Below, one piece after another: positions 45,015-55,028 of a stretch of DNA of 64,000 bases. The notes below the pieces were generated by a model. The model made no database searches. It saw nothing but the letters and a program-made list of their open reading frames with translations, and was not told the origin of the DNA. The stretch spans positions 186,001 through 250,000 of the forward strand of contig NZ_QNUE01000005.1 of the NCBI RefSeq assembly GCF_003385595.1, read 5' to 3'. Made by a program: the position numbers and the translations under genes. Source of the DNA: Chryseobacterium flavum. GTDB lineage: Bacteria; Bacteroidota; Bacteroidia; Flavobacteriales; Weeksellaceae. The stretch's first letter is position 1, and the number at the start of each line of letters is the position of its first letter.

Positions 45015-47942
45015 TTAAAATTTAAAGTTAACATTGACCCCGAAAGTCCTTGTTGACGGTAGTGAACCTCCTTCCATACCTTGAATATTACCTGAACCAT
45101 AAGATGTGTTTTCCGGATCAATCCCTTTATTCGCAAGATTCCAAGCAAATAAATTTCTAGCAAAAGCAGAAACTCTGATTGCCTGGAAAGCATTACCTAT
45201 AAATGATTTAGGTAAATCATACCCAATAGTAACATCTCTCAGTTTAATGTAACTCGCATCAAATACGTTTTGAGCATCAACTGTATTATAATAAGTACTA
45301 CCCCAAGTTTGAGCATCCAAAAGGATGTCGTTAGGAGTACCATCTTCTTTCACACCAGCTAAGACAACACCTGCCTCTCTGTTTCCTCCAAGTGCAGTTT
45401 CTTCTAACATACCTGAGTACATTCCCCACATATTTGTAGTTGAGAAATATTTTCCACCTTGTTGGATATCAATTAGGAAGGATAAGCTTAGAGATTTATA
45501 TTTAATTGTATTTCTAAAGCCCATATTATAATCAGGAAGGATTGATCCTAAAGATTTAATCTCAGAAGCCTTATAGAAACCATTTTCATCTACAACTCTA
45601 TTTCCATTACTATCATATACATAGTCTGTTCCAAGAATTGTTCCGTAAGCCTGGCCAACCTGTGCTACAAGCTGAGCTCTAAATGGAGCATTTGTAAGTA
45701 CATAATTTTGTAAATCCTGATATAAGTTTACTAACTTATTTCGGTTTCTCGCAAAGTTCCAAGTTAAATCCCATGAAAAGTTTTCATTTTTTACCGGAGT
45801 TACAGTAACCATAGCTTCAATACCTTTGTTAGTCATTTCACCGGCATTAATATTTCTAAACAAATATCCTGTTGCAGGATCAACTGGTAATGCAATAATC
45901 AGGTCTTTAGATTTGGTATCATAATATGTGAAATCCAAACTAACTCTATTCTTGAATAGACTCGCTTCAATACCAAATTCCTTCGTAATCTTTAACTCAG
46001 GGTTGATATTAGGATCATTAAACGTATTAGGATTAGAATACTGAGGAGAACCATTAAACGGTAAGCCAATAACAGTGTATGTAAGTCTGCTGTAAGGAGC
46101 AGTACCTAATGCAATACTAGACCATCCTGCTCTAATTTTACCAAATGACAACCAGTTAGCATCCAGAACTTTAGAGAACACAAAACTACCTGTTACTGAT
46201 GGGTAGAACTGATCGTCATTTAACATAGAAAACCAGTCATTTCTTCCTGTTGCCTCTAAATATAGTAAATCTTTATATCCCAAAGAAACTGAAGCAAATA
46301 AACTCTTGATAGAAGAATGAGTTCGGTTGTTTGTTGCTAATGAATTTTCAACTCCGTTATTTAAGTTATATAAATTAGGAATTACTAATCCTCCTACTGT
46401 CTCACCTCTTAACCAACTTAATTTATTGTCTCTGATATTAAATCCGGCAAATGCACTTAAGCTGAAGTCTCCAAAATTATTATTATAGTGCGCTCTACCT
46501 TCATAGTTAAATTCGGAAACTGTTCTTTTTTCAAGAGTATAATTTGAAACAGCTTGTGAACCAACAGCAACTCTTGTACTCAAGTTTTGCGTATAGGTAT
46601 CACCATATACTTTACCTACAATATAAAAATGTTTATCAAAATTATATGTCAAACCGGCATTACCAAAGAACCTATGTCTGCTATCATCTGAAGTATTTTC
46701 ATAAATAGTCCAATATGGGTTATCTGAATATTTAGGAGTTGCATCACTCCATGATGTTCTGTTCCAAGTTCTTTGGGAACCATCTGATAACTTATAATCT
46801 TTCAGTTTAGCAAAATCAAGGTTTCTTTGACCAAATTGATAAAATTTCTGTGCAACTGAGTTATCACCGTAACCTATTTCAGGTCTGTTAAACCCTTCTG
46901 TATGTACATAGTTAATAACAGCGTCAGCTTTTAATTTTTCTGACAGCTTAGAATTTAAGTTTACACTAAAGTTATCTTTCTTAATTTTTGAAGTAGGAAC
47001 AATACCACTAATGTTCGTATTTGTATATGATAATCTCACATTTGTATCTCCAAAAGATTTTGCCACCGATAGGTTATTTGTATAAGTAACCCCTGTATCA
47101 AAGAAAGAGTCTACATCTTTAGTAGGAGCAACCCATGGCACAGGTTTTAAATAATCTTTTGAAAATTCGGGATCGAAAGCATACCAAGGAAGATACATCA
47201 AATTGGGATCATATCTAGGTCCCCAAGATCCATCAGTTTGGTATTCTTGAATATTGTAAGTAACTCCGTTAATATTTTGAGTTGGAAGTGTAAATTGAGA
47301 TCCTCCCCCGTATAAATTTTGTAATTTTGGTCTGATATATACACTTTCAAAAGAAACACCTGTGTTCAACTGAATATCAGTTTTCCCTTTTCTTGCTGAT
47401 TTTGTAGTATACAATATCGCACCATTTCCTGCTCTAGAACCATATAGAGCGGCAGCAGGGCCTCCCTTTAATACAGTTACACTCTCGATATCATCCGGAT
47501 TGATGTCAAAAGAAGCATCTCCGTAATCTCTACCTCCGGCTCCTCTTTGAGTATCAGTATCATTGACATTCGAGTTATCCAATGGTACTCCATCTACAAT
47601 AATTAAAGGTCTGTTTTCACCAGTAATTGAACTGATCCCTCTCATAGTAATCCTGGTAGACCCCCCCATTGTACTTGGTGCTGTAATCTGCACCCCTGCA
47701 ACATTTCCCGATAATGCACTTACCGCGTTAGTTTGCCCCGCATCAGAAAGAATTTCTCCTTTTACTTCTTGAGATGCATACCCAAGAGCTTTCTTTTCTC
47801 TCTTAATACCTAGTGCAGTTACCACTACACCTTCAATCTCCTTAGTCTGCGTAGTCGTATCGTTTTTCTTCTCCTGAGCGTTTGCTACAGCAATAGAAGA
47901 AGACAATACTACAACAAGAAGACCTGTTGTTAGTTTCTTCAT
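45015..47942 (-). CDS. SusC/RagA-family TonB-linked outer-membrane transporter
   Basis: The 975-residue protein starts with a signal peptide (MKKLTTGLLVVVLSSSIAVANAQ). EIEGVVVTALGIKREKKALGY, a TonB-box and SusC-type linker, comes next. The plug domain has NAVSALSGNVAGVQI and MRGISSITGENRPLIIVDG with the DGVPLDNSN motif, and the 22-stranded barrel ends TRTFGVNVNFKF. The usual N-terminal CarboxypepD_reg/CNA-B domain is absent: only about 15 residues lie between signal peptide and TonB box. With SusD it imports a ligand using TonB energy. The ATG at 47942 is preferred to one at 47969, which lies inside the predicted promoter. Confidence 0.93.
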   Translation of the reverse strand: MKKLTTGLLVVVLSSSIAVANAQEKKNDTTTQTKEIEGVVVTALGIKREKKALGYASQEVKGEILSDAGQTNAVSALSGNVAGVQITAPSTMGGSTRITMRGISSITGENRPLIIVDGVPLDNSNVNDTDTQRGAGGRDYGDASFDINPDDIESVTVLKGGPAAALYGSRAGNGAILYTTKSARKGKTDIQLNTGVSFESVYIRPKLQNLYGGGSQFTLPTQNINGVTYNIQEYQTDGSWGPRYDPNLMYLPWYAFDPEFSKDYLKPVPWVAPTKDVDSFFDTGVTYTNNLSVAKSFGDTNVRLSYTNTNISGIVPTSKIKKDNFSVNLNSKLSEKLKADAVINYVHTEGFNRPEIGYGDNSVAQKFYQFGQRNLDFAKLKDYKLSDGSQRTWNRTSWSDATPKYSDNPYWTIYENTSDDSRHRFFGNAGLTYNFDKHFYIVGKVYGDTYTQNLSTRVAVGSQAVSNYTLEKRTVSEFNYEGRAHYNNNFGDFSLSAFAGFNIRDNKLSWLRGETVGGLVIPNLYNLNNGVENSLATNNRTHSSIKSLFASVSLGYKDLLYLEATGRNDWFSMLNDDQFYPSVTGSFVFSKVLDANWLSFGKIRAGWSSIALGTAPYSRLTYTVIGLPFNGSPQYSNPNTFNDPNINPELKITKEFGIEASLFKNRVSLDFTYYDTKSKDLIIALPVDPATGYLFRNINAGEMTNKGIEAMVTVTPVKNENFSWDLTWNFARNRNKLVNLYQDLQNYVLTNAPFRAQLVAQVGQAYGTILGTDYVYDSNGNRVVDENGFYKASEIKSLGSILPDYNMGFRNTIKYKSLSLSFLIDIQQGGKYFSTTNMWGMYSGMLEETALGGNREAGVVLAGVKEDGTPNDILLDAQTWGSTYYNTVDAQNVFDASYIKLRDVTIGYDLPKSFIGNAFQAIRVSAFARNLFAWNLANKGIDPENTSYGSGNIQGMEGGSLPSTRTFGVNVNFKF

Positions 47943-47966
47943 ATCAAATTTAATTTTGTATCCGTA

Positions 47967-47996
47967 CAAATTTGTAAAACTTTCTTAACAACACAA
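47967..47996 (-). promoter_or_regulatory. Promoter of susC
   Basis: Read on the - strand, TTG (47996-47994), a 19-base spacer and CAAATTTG (47974-47967) fit the flavobacterial consensus with one mismatch, 25 bases before the ATG. The palindrome TACAAATTTGTA overlaps the -7 box. Confidence 0.6.
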
Positions 47997-48417
47997 AATA
48001 ATTTCTTAAAAAATTATCAACACATCAATAATCGTCAAAAATTAAATCAAATATTCTATTAAAAAACGTTAAAAAAATTTTTTTTAACAAAAAATCCAAA
48101 AAAAACACGACCATTCTCTCTTAAAAATTTAACAATATTAATTATCGAAAATATCTATATGCCAAACCAAACAAAACCAGCCATAAAGGCATGATTATCA
48201 AACACATATTTGTAAATTTGAAATTCAAAAACAGGTACCACACGAATAAACAATGCTAAGCATAGTTTTTTATTTTACTTAAAATTCCTCTACAAAAAGA
48301 GAGAAACCATCTATAAGTGAGTAAGAATTCATAAAAATATTTAAAGAAATTAACGTAATAAAGTATGTGTGCATTATAATAAAAAATTTTAACTAAACTC
48401 ATAAACAATATCGGTAA

Positions 48418-48425
48418 TACATTTG
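48418..48425 (+). promoter_or_regulatory. -7 element (TACATTTG) of rnhB
   Basis: A perfect TAnnTTTG box sits 24 bases before the rnhB ATG; no good -33 box was found. Confidence 0.4.
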
Positions 48426-48448
48426 TTTTTTTTTAATTTTACACCGTT

Positions 48449-49048
48449 ATGTCAGAGATAAATGTACAATTATTACACAGGTGGTCAGATACCTATATTG
48501 AAGCAGGTTGTGATGAAGTGGGAAGAGGCTGTTTAAGCGGGCCGGTTGTCGCCGCAGCTGTTATTCTGGATGACAGTTTTGAGCAGAGCCTGGTGAATGA
48601 TTCAAAAAAATTAACGTTTAAGACCAGAATGGATCTGGATAGCTATATTAAAGACAATGTAAAAAATTATGCTATTGCAGAGCTCCCTCCTTCATTTATT
48701 GATGAACATAATATTCTCAATGCCAGCATCCATGCGATGCACCGTGCATTAGATCAACTGACGATCATCCCCGAACTTATTTTGGTAGATGGGAATAAAT
48801 TCCATCCTTATAATTATATACCACATCAATGCATTATTAAAGGAGATTCAAAAATGCTGTCCATTGCTGCGGCTTCTATACTTGCTAAAAACTACAGAGA
48901 CCAATTAATGATTAATCTTCATGAAGAACATCCGGAATATGGCTGGGACACCAATTTCGGCTATGCAACAAAAAAACATCAGGAAGCCCTTATAAAATAT
49001 GGTCCTACAAAATACCACAGACAATCTTTCAGATTAAAATACGACTAA
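48449..49048 (+). CDS. rnhB: Ribonuclease HII
   Basis: RNase HII cuts RNA in RNA-DNA hybrids, including single misincorporated ribonucleotides, starting excision repair. The 199 residues show the family opening AGCDEVGRGCLSGPVVAAAV with the first Asp-Glu pair of the catalytic DEDD set. VNDSKKL near residue 52, the DGNKF stretch with another Asp near 115, and KGDSKMLSIAAASILAKNYRD with the last Asp near 132 follow. The C-terminal WDTNFGYATKKHQEAL is typical. Length is usual for the family. It is monocistronic, ending in a terminator shared with yidC. Confidence 0.96.
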   Translation: MSEINVQLLHRWSDTYIEAGCDEVGRGCLSGPVVAAAVILDDSFEQSLVNDSKKLTFKTRMDLDSYIKDNVKNYAIAELPPSFIDEHNILNASIHAMHRALDQLTIIPELILVDGNKFHPYNYIPHQCIIKGDSKMLSIAAASILAKNYRDQLMINLHEEHPEYGWDTNFGYATKKHQEALIKYGPTKYHRQSFRLKYD

Positions 49049-49071
49049 ACTGGAGCACAACACAGCTCAAT

Positions 49072-49106
49072 AAAAAAGAGAAGCAGTTTTTCTGCTTCTC
49101 TTTTTT
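49072..49106. terminator. Bidirectional terminator between rnhB and yidC
   Basis: A 15-base perfect stem (49072-49086 with 49092-49106) with a T5 loop has A and T tracts on its two outer sides. Confidence 0.94.
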
Positions 49107-49134
49107 ATTATTAGAATTGACCAGTCAAAAAATA

Positions 49135-50934
49135 TTATTTTTTTCTGTTCCTTTGCTGCTCCTGAGCTTTTTGCTGTTCCTGAGCTTTCTCCATCATTTC
49201 TCTCATTCTCTTCTGGAATTTTCCTTCCGCTTTCGGTTTCTCCTTATTAGCCTGAATCTGTGCATGAATTTTCTTTTCATCAAGGATCAGATATTTAATA
49301 ACAAGAATGATTAAGATGTTAATCGCGTTCGATACGAAATAATACCATGAAAGGCCTGATGCCGAAGTATTCAGGAAGAACAGGAATGTAATAGGGAAAA
49401 TATACATTAATACTTTCATATTTGGCATTCCTTCCTGCTGAGGCTGCTGCATATTTCCTGAAGTCATCACTGTATAAATTAAGATAACAATAGTACATGC
49501 CAATGCAAAGATACTTAAATGATCTCCAAGGAACGGAACCTTAAACGGAAGCTTAATCAAATCATCATAAGCCGTAAGATCTTTTGCAAACCAGAACCCC
49601 TGACCTCTCAGATCAATAAAGTTCGGGAAGAACCGGAACAATGCATAGAAGATAGGAATCTGAACCAACGCCGGTAAACATCCTGCCATCTGGTTTACTC
49701 CTGCTTTTCTGTAAACCTCCATAGTAGCCTGTTGCTTCTTCATTGGATCAGCATCTTTCAGTTTAGCATTTACTTCATCAATTTCCGGACGGATCACTTT
49801 CATCATCGCACTCAGCTTATGCTGCTTGTACATAATTGGTGACAAGATCAGTTTTACAATGATCGTCATCAGGAAAATTACCCAGCCTGCAGTTAAACCC
49901 CAATCTGCAATGATATTATACATCGGCATGAAGAAATAACGGTTCATGCTTCCAATGAAAGACCATCCTAATGGTAAAATCTCATCAAAATTCTTATCAT
50001 AAGATTTAAGCAAAGGCAGATCCAACGGCATAAAATACCATGTAAAATCCTGGTTTAGCTCACTTCCTGTCATCTGAACAAATCCTTCATAATTTAATTT
50101 TTTCAGATACTCTCCTTCTTCAACATTTTCCTGATTCCCTTTACTTTGCGTAAAACCATTTTTAGCTTCAATAACTGAAGCAAAAAACTGCTGCTTTACC
50201 CCGATCCAGTTAAGGGTTTCTTTCTCTTCTTCCATGGTTGTTCTTCCGTCATAATCATAATCTTTATAATTATTGAAAGCATAAGAGAATTCAGAGTGGG
50301 ACTGTTCCTGAGCTCTACCTTTTTCTAAGTTTCTGACACTGTAATCCCAGATAAAATCTGCTTTATTATCAGAAGTAACTTTAGAAAGTCCCTGGGTTCT
50401 TACTTTAAAATCTAAAGTATATTTTGGAAGTAATGTGTAAATAAACTGAATAACAGCTCCATTATAATTAGCGGTTAAAGTCACTGCATTTCCGTTGACA
50501 GCAGGACTGAAAACCAAATCTTTAGTATTGATTACTTTTCCAGTCTTATCTTTAAACTGGAATCCGTAGTTTGAATTATTTTTATTGATCAGATAAAGCG
50601 GAAGATCAGCCTTATCGGTTTTATGATCATATGCTTTATATTCTGAAAGCTGTACTTTGGAAACCTGCCCTCCAAGGCTTGAGAATTCAACATTTAGTTC
50701 TTTGTTTGACAAGCTGGCTGTTTGAATAGCACCAGGAGTTACATTTGGATTGATATTGGTTGCCTGACTTTGTTTTATAGCATTTTTAACCTGTTCAGTT
50801 TTTTGCTGTTCGGTTTTCAACTGCTCTTCCTGAGCCTGCTTGTTCTGGAAGTAGAACATAAAACCAAAGAGAACCAGGCATAAAACCGCGAAACTAATCA
50901 TTTGCTTCTTATCGATTCCGTTGTTTTGTTGCAT
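49135..50934 (-). CDS. yidC: Membrane protein insertase YidC
   Basis: YidC inserts and folds inner-membrane proteins, alone or with SecYEG. The 599-residue product has an N-terminal membrane helix (residues 11-27, MISFAVLCLVLFGFMFYF) and a periplasmic beta-sandwich domain to about 340. The conserved insertase core has five helices: WVIFLMTIIVKLILSPIMYK, a cytosolic helical hairpin VIRPEIDEVNAKLKDADPMKK, GCLPALVQIPIFYALFRFF, and two more near 470-560. The basic C-terminal tail is repetitive in AQEQQK. The lone arginine of the core groove fits K-type position VKLILSPIMYKQHK only loosely. The gene lies downstream of pyrG on the same strand with a terminator-like hairpin between. Confidence 0.96.
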   Translation of the reverse strand: MQQNNGIDKKQMISFAVLCLVLFGFMFYFQNKQAQEEQLKTEQQKTEQVKNAIKQSQATNINPNVTPGAIQTASLSNKELNVEFSSLGGQVSKVQLSEYKAYDHKTDKADLPLYLINKNNSNYGFQFKDKTGKVINTKDLVFSPAVNGNAVTLTANYNGAVIQFIYTLLPKYTLDFKVRTQGLSKVTSDNKADFIWDYSVRNLEKGRAQEQSHSEFSYAFNNYKDYDYDGRTTMEEEKETLNWIGVKQQFFASVIEAKNGFTQSKGNQENVEEGEYLKKLNYEGFVQMTGSELNQDFTWYFMPLDLPLLKSYDKNFDEILPLGWSFIGSMNRYFFMPMYNIIADWGLTAGWVIFLMTIIVKLILSPIMYKQHKLSAMMKVIRPEIDEVNAKLKDADPMKKQQATMEVYRKAGVNQMAGCLPALVQIPIFYALFRFFPNFIDLRGQGFWFAKDLTAYDDLIKLPFKVPFLGDHLSIFALACTIVILIYTVMTSGNMQQPQQEGMPNMKVLMYIFPITFLFFLNTSASGLSWYYFVSNAINILIILVIKYLILDEKKIHAQIQANKEKPKAEGKFQKRMREMMEKAQEQQKAQEQQRNRKK

Positions 50935-51051
50935 TTTATTTATATTAAAATTTTTAAACTTAGAATGTACTTATAGATGTACACAATTTTGAGCTGACAA
51001 AAATACTGTTTTTTTATCAAAACTCTATGCTTTACCATGTTACTATATAAT

Positions 51052-51083
51052 AAACTCAAGCTGAGAATAATCAGCCTGAGTTT
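51052..51083 (-). terminator. Probable terminator of pyrG
   Basis: AAACTCAAGCTGA (51052-51064) pairs with TCAGCCTGAGTTT (51071-51083) with one mismatch and a six-base loop, 31 bases past the pyrG stop. The - strand tail is T rich. Confidence 0.6.
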
Positions 51084-51113
51084 AGTGTAAGACGTTTATA
51101 ATATTTTTTTACC

Positions 51114-52721
51114 TTATTTCTTTTCACAAGCTTTGATAAAAGCTCTGAACAGAGGATGAGGAGTTGCTACCGTGCTCTTATATTCCGGATGATACTGTAC
51201 TCCTACATAAAACGGATGATCAGGAAGTTCAAGGGCTTCTACCAATCCCGTTTCAGGATTCGTTCCTGTAGCGTGGAATCCGTTCTTTTCAAAATCCTGA
51301 AGATAATCACTATTGAATTCATAACGGTGACGGTGTCTTTCAGAGATATTTTTGCTTCCGTAGATATCGTATAGCTTGGAACCGTTTTTCAATGCACATT
51401 TCCATGCTCCAAGACGCATTGTTCCTCCTTTATCCACTACATTTTTCTGTTCTTCCATTAACGAAATAACAGGATCAGAGGTCGCTGTGTCAAACTCCAT
51501 TGAATTCGCTTTGTTATGTCCGAGAACATTTCTTGCAAATTCAATAGTCATGATCTGCATTCCCAAACATATTCCCAGCATTGGAATTTTATTTTCTCTT
51601 GCATATTTTGCAGTAAGAACTTTCCCCTCAATACCTCTGTCACCAAAACCAGGTGCCACAAGAATTCCATTTACTCCTTTCAGGACATCCTTGATATTAT
51701 CTTCAGTAATATCCCCACTGTATACCCATCTCACTTTTACTTCAGTTTCAAGGTCAGCACCAGCATGTTTGAATGCTTCAGCAATGGAAATATAGGAATC
51801 CTGAAGCGAAACATACTTTCCTACCAATGCAACTTCTACCGTTTTCTTAGGATTCTGGAATTTCTTAAGGAAACTCTTCCAGTCTTTAAGATCTGCTGTT
51901 TTATCACTTTTCAGATCCAGCTCTTTTAGCACAACATCATCGAAATTCTGCTTTTGAAGATACATCGGAACTTCATAAATCGTTTCCATATCTTTACATT
52001 CAATAACATTCTCTAAAGGAACATTACAGAATTGAGCCAGTTTTGCTCTCTGATCTTTAGGAATTTTATGCTCGGTTCTGCACACCAGCACATCAGCCAT
52101 AATTCCGCTCTCCATCAATTGACGTACAGAATGCTGAGATGGCTTTGTTTTTAATTCTCCACTTGAAGCCAGATATGGTAATAAAGTTAAGTGGATTACC
52201 ATAGAATTACTTTCTCCAAGTTCCCATTTCAACTGACGAACAGTTTCAATATATGGTAAAGATTCAATATCCCCTACAGTTCCTCCGATTTCAGTAATAA
52301 TGATATCGTAGTCCTGTTTTGAAAGGATTTTAATTCTACGCTTGATTTCGTTAGTAATATGAGGAATTACCTGAACTGTTTTTCCAAGGAAATCTCCTTT
52401 TCTTTCTTTTTCAATTACAGTCTGATAAATTTTCCCTGTAGTAACGTTGTTGTTTTGAGATGTAGGAGCATCAAGATAACGCTCATAGTGACCTAAATCC
52501 AGATCCGTCTCCGCACCATCTTCAGTCACATAACACTCTCCGTGCTCGTAAGGATTCAATGTTCCCGGGTCGATATTGATATAAGGATCTAGTTTTTGGA
52601 TCGTTACGTTAAAACCGCGTGATTTTAGCAATAGTCCCAGAGAAGCAGAAACGATTCCTTTTCCCAAAGATGAAGTTACACCTCCTGTCACAAAGATGTA
52701 TTTTGTATTCTTTTTACTCAT
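51114..52721 (-). CDS. pyrG: CTP synthase
   Basis: PyrG makes CTP from UTP, ATP and glutamine. The 535-residue product has the amidoligase domain first: KYIFVTGGVTSSLGKGI with its P-loop near residue 6, then DPYINIDPGTLNPYEHGE and EIGGTVGDIESLPYIE. The class-I glutamine amidotransferase domain follows, with the nucleophile in MLGICLGMQ and the His-Glu pair in QYHPEY near the C-terminus. Length and order are standard. The ATG at 52721 begins MSKKNTKYIF; a longer frame from 52796 adds unrelated residues. The gene is monocistronic or joined with yidC only by readthrough. Confidence 0.97.
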   Translation of the reverse strand: MSKKNTKYIFVTGGVTSSLGKGIVSASLGLLLKSRGFNVTIQKLDPYINIDPGTLNPYEHGECYVTEDGAETDLDLGHYERYLDAPTSQNNNVTTGKIYQTVIEKERKGDFLGKTVQVIPHITNEIKRRIKILSKQDYDIIITEIGGTVGDIESLPYIETVRQLKWELGESNSMVIHLTLLPYLASSGELKTKPSQHSVRQLMESGIMADVLVCRTEHKIPKDQRAKLAQFCNVPLENVIECKDMETIYEVPMYLQKQNFDDVVLKELDLKSDKTADLKDWKSFLKKFQNPKKTVEVALVGKYVSLQDSYISIAEAFKHAGADLETEVKVRWVYSGDITEDNIKDVLKGVNGILVAPGFGDRGIEGKVLTAKYARENKIPMLGICLGMQIMTIEFARNVLGHNKANSMEFDTATSDPVISLMEEQKNVVDKGGTMRLGAWKCALKNGSKLYDIYGSKNISERHRHRYEFNSDYLQDFEKNGFHATGTNPETGLVEALELPDHPFYVGVQYHPEYKSTVATPHPLFRAFIKACEKK

Positions 52722-52852
52722 TAGATTAGGTTTGTGCAAAGTTAGGGGAAAAAGAAATACAAAGCAATCTTTTACATTTTGAAAATAGGAAAACACCCTT
52801 CAAACAACCATAAACTCAGGCTAAAAAAAATTATTTACCTTATATCATAAAA

Positions 52853-52882
52853 CAAAAAGGTCTTCCACGCCGGAAGACCTTT
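52853..52882 (-). terminator. Terminator of the YceI gene
   Basis: An 11-base perfect stem (52856-52866 with 52872-52882) is followed on the - strand by T5-G-T4, 21 bases past the YceI stop. Confidence 0.9.
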
Positions 52883-52902
52883 AAATAATATAATATGGAG
52901 CA

Positions 52903-53472
52903 TTATTGTTTTACCAACTCCAGGTAGACACTCACATCCACATCTTTTGCAATACCTGTTCCTGTAGGATCATATTTTATATTATAGTCCAGGCGGTTGA
53001 TGGTAAACTTCGCCTGTAATCCCATCACTTCTTTACCGTCTTTATTCTTTGTTATCCCACCAAATGTTACAGGTACAAGCACTTCCTTTTGCACATCTTT
53101 AATGGTCAATTTTGCTTTAAGCATATAAAGCCCGTTTTTGTCTTTTGAAATGGTAGCTCCTCCTAATAGTATGGAAGGATATGTACCTGCTGCAAAGAAA
53201 TCATCTCCCTTCAGATGCTTATCTCTCATTTCTACACCTGTATTAACGGTTTCGGACTCTACAGTTACATCAAAGGCTGCATTCTCCAGATTAGAACTTT
53301 TTGTAGTTACTGTTCCGCTGAATTTATCAAATCTTCCCTGAACGAAGCTGATTCCCATATGTTTAATATTAAAGTTCACGGAGGAATGCATCGGGTCAAT
53401 AGCCCATGTTCCCTGCGCAAAACTTACCAGACTAAACAACACAAATACGAAGGATAAAAGTACTTTTTTCAT
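52903..53472 (-). CDS. YceI-family periplasmic protein
   Basis: The 189-residue protein has a signal peptide (MKKVLLSFVFVLFSLVSFAQ) and one YceI domain: WAIDPMHSSVNFNIKHMG at its start, GRFDKFSGTVTT near residue 48, VNTGVEMRDKHLKGDDFFAAGTYP near 78 and a final VSVYLELVKQ. YceI proteins are lipocalin-like barrels that bind isoprenoid-chain lipids such as polyprenyl or quinone precursors; E. coli YceI is periplasmic and induced by alkaline pH. Here the ligand is unknown. It is divergent from radA and has its own terminator. Confidence 0.93.
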   Translation of the reverse strand: MKKVLLSFVFVLFSLVSFAQGTWAIDPMHSSVNFNIKHMGISFVQGRFDKFSGTVTTKSSNLENAAFDVTVESETVNTGVEMRDKHLKGDDFFAAGTYPSILLGGATISKDKNGLYMLKAKLTIKDVQKEVLVPVTFGGITKNKDGKEVMGLQAKFTINRLDYNIKYDPTGTGIAKDVDVSVYLELVKQ

Positions 53473-53609
53473 TATAAATATATTTACTATTACTATTTAA
53501 TTTAGTTAAGCTAATATAAAAATATATTTTTGACACTACTCTATCCGGTGTGAGTATTAAATGATTAAAAATATATCAGAAAAAAATCCATTTTTTATAA
53601 CTTCGCAGT

Positions 53610-54959
53610 ATGGCAAAACTGAAAACAGCATATTTCTGTCAAAACTGCGGTTCCCAATACGCACAGTGGATGGGACAATGCAAAAACTGCGGACAATGGA
53701 ATACCTTAGTGGAAGAAATCATTGAAAAACCTTCTCATAAAACTCCACCTTTTTCAAAATCCAAGCAACATGTTATTAATATCATTGAAGTTGAAACAAG
53801 CGAAGAACCAAGAATAAAAACCCCGTCAGAAGAACTGAACCGTGTACTCGGAGGAGGTATTGTTTTAGGATCCGTGACATTAATTGGCGGAGAACCTGGT
53901 ATTGGAAAATCTACACTTCTTCTCCAGCTTGCTTTAAAGATGAAGAAAAAGATCTTCTATGTTTCCGGTGAGGAAAGTGCTTCTCAGATTAAAATGAGGG
54001 CAGACAGGCTTACCGAGGTCCAAAATCCCAACTGCTTTCTATTCACTGAGACCTCTCTGGAAAAAATTCTTCATGAGGCAAAAAAACTGGAACCTGATTT
54101 TATGATCATTGATTCTATTCAGACCCTCCAGTCCCAACTGATTGAAAGCTCTCCCGGAACAGTTTCCCAGATCAGAGAATGCTCTAATGAGATCATTAAA
54201 TATGCAAAAGAAAATAATACACCCGTCTTTCTGGTAGGTCACATTACCAAAGATGGCCAGATCGCCGGCCCTAAAGTACTGGAGCATATGGTAGATGTAG
54301 TATTAAACTTTGACGGAGACAGAAATCACCTTTTCAGATTACTGAGGGCAAATAAAAACCGTTTTGGTTCTACTTCCGAAATTGGAATCTATGAAATGAT
54401 ATCACAAGGATTAAAAGAAATTAAAAACCCTTCAGAAATCCTTATTACAAAGAAATTTGAAGAACTTTCGGGTAACTCAGTTGCTGTGACCCTGGAAGGA
54501 AACCGTCCGATGTTACTGGAAATACAGGCTTTGGTGAGCACAGCAGTGTACGGAACGCCCCAGAGGAGCTCAACCGGGTTCGATTCAAAAAGGCTGAATA
54601 TGCTTCTGGCAGTTCTGGAAAAAAGAGCCGGCTTCCAGCTTGGGGCTAAAGATGTTTTCCTTAATATTACCGGAGGAATTAAAACTGATGATCCTGCTCT
54701 TGATCTTGCCGTAGTTGCGTCTATACTTTCTTCAAATGAAGACATTGCCATATCCGAACATTATTGTTTTGCCGGGGAAATTGGCTTAAGCGGAGAAATC
54801 CGTCCGGTTGCACAAATTGAACAAAGAATTTCAGAAGCTGAAAAACTAGGTTATGAAAAGATATTTGTCTCCAATCTGAATAAAATTCCCAAAAGGAAGT
54901 TCGGCATTAAAATAGAAGAAGTCAGTAAGGTTGAAGATTTCCACGAAAGACTTTTTTAA
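53610..54959 (+). CDS. radA: DNA repair protein RadA
   Basis: RadA (Sms) is a RecA-like ATPase and branch-migration helicase acting in recombination. The 449-residue product has the N-terminal zinc finger (Cys10, Cys13, Cys24, Cys27), Walker A GGEPGIGKST at 93-102 and a Walker B around DFMIIDSIQTL. The family-specific KNRFGS follows near residue 255, and a C-terminal Lon-like domain includes LDLAVVASILSSNEDI. The length is typical (E. coli 460). TAACTTCG just upstream (53598-53605) resembles a degenerate -7 box. It is divergent from the YceI gene and followed after 69 bases by acpH, which may be co-transcribed. Confidence 0.97.
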   Translation: MAKLKTAYFCQNCGSQYAQWMGQCKNCGQWNTLVEEIIEKPSHKTPPFSKSKQHVINIIEVETSEEPRIKTPSEELNRVLGGGIVLGSVTLIGGEPGIGKSTLLLQLALKMKKKIFYVSGEESASQIKMRADRLTEVQNPNCFLFTETSLEKILHEAKKLEPDFMIIDSIQTLQSQLIESSPGTVSQIRECSNEIIKYAKENNTPVFLVGHITKDGQIAGPKVLEHMVDVVLNFDGDRNHLFRLLRANKNRFGSTSEIGIYEMISQGLKEIKNPSEILITKKFEELSGNSVAVTLEGNRPMLLEIQALVSTAVYGTPQRSSTGFDSKRLNMLLAVLEKRAGFQLGAKDVFLNITGGIKTDDPALDLAVVASILSSNEDIAISEHYCFAGEIGLSGEIRPVAQIEQRISEAEKLGYEKIFVSNLNKIPKRKFGIKIEEVSKVEDFHERLF

Positions 54960-55028
54960 GGATGTACCTCTTATTGTAATACATATAAGTACCTTTCACT
55001 TTTAATTCATACCTTTAATATTTAATAT

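Larger units (their letters stand above)
47943..48448. other. AT-rich divergent promoter region of susC and rnhB
   Basis: No gene is seen in this stretch of about 500 bases, which contains long A and T runs. It holds the susC promoter on the - strand (47967-47996), the palindrome TACAAATTTGTA (47965-47976) overlapping it, and + strand -7 boxes TAAATTTG (48213-48220) and TACATTTG (48418-48425). The last is close to the rnhB ATG. Confidence 0.55.
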
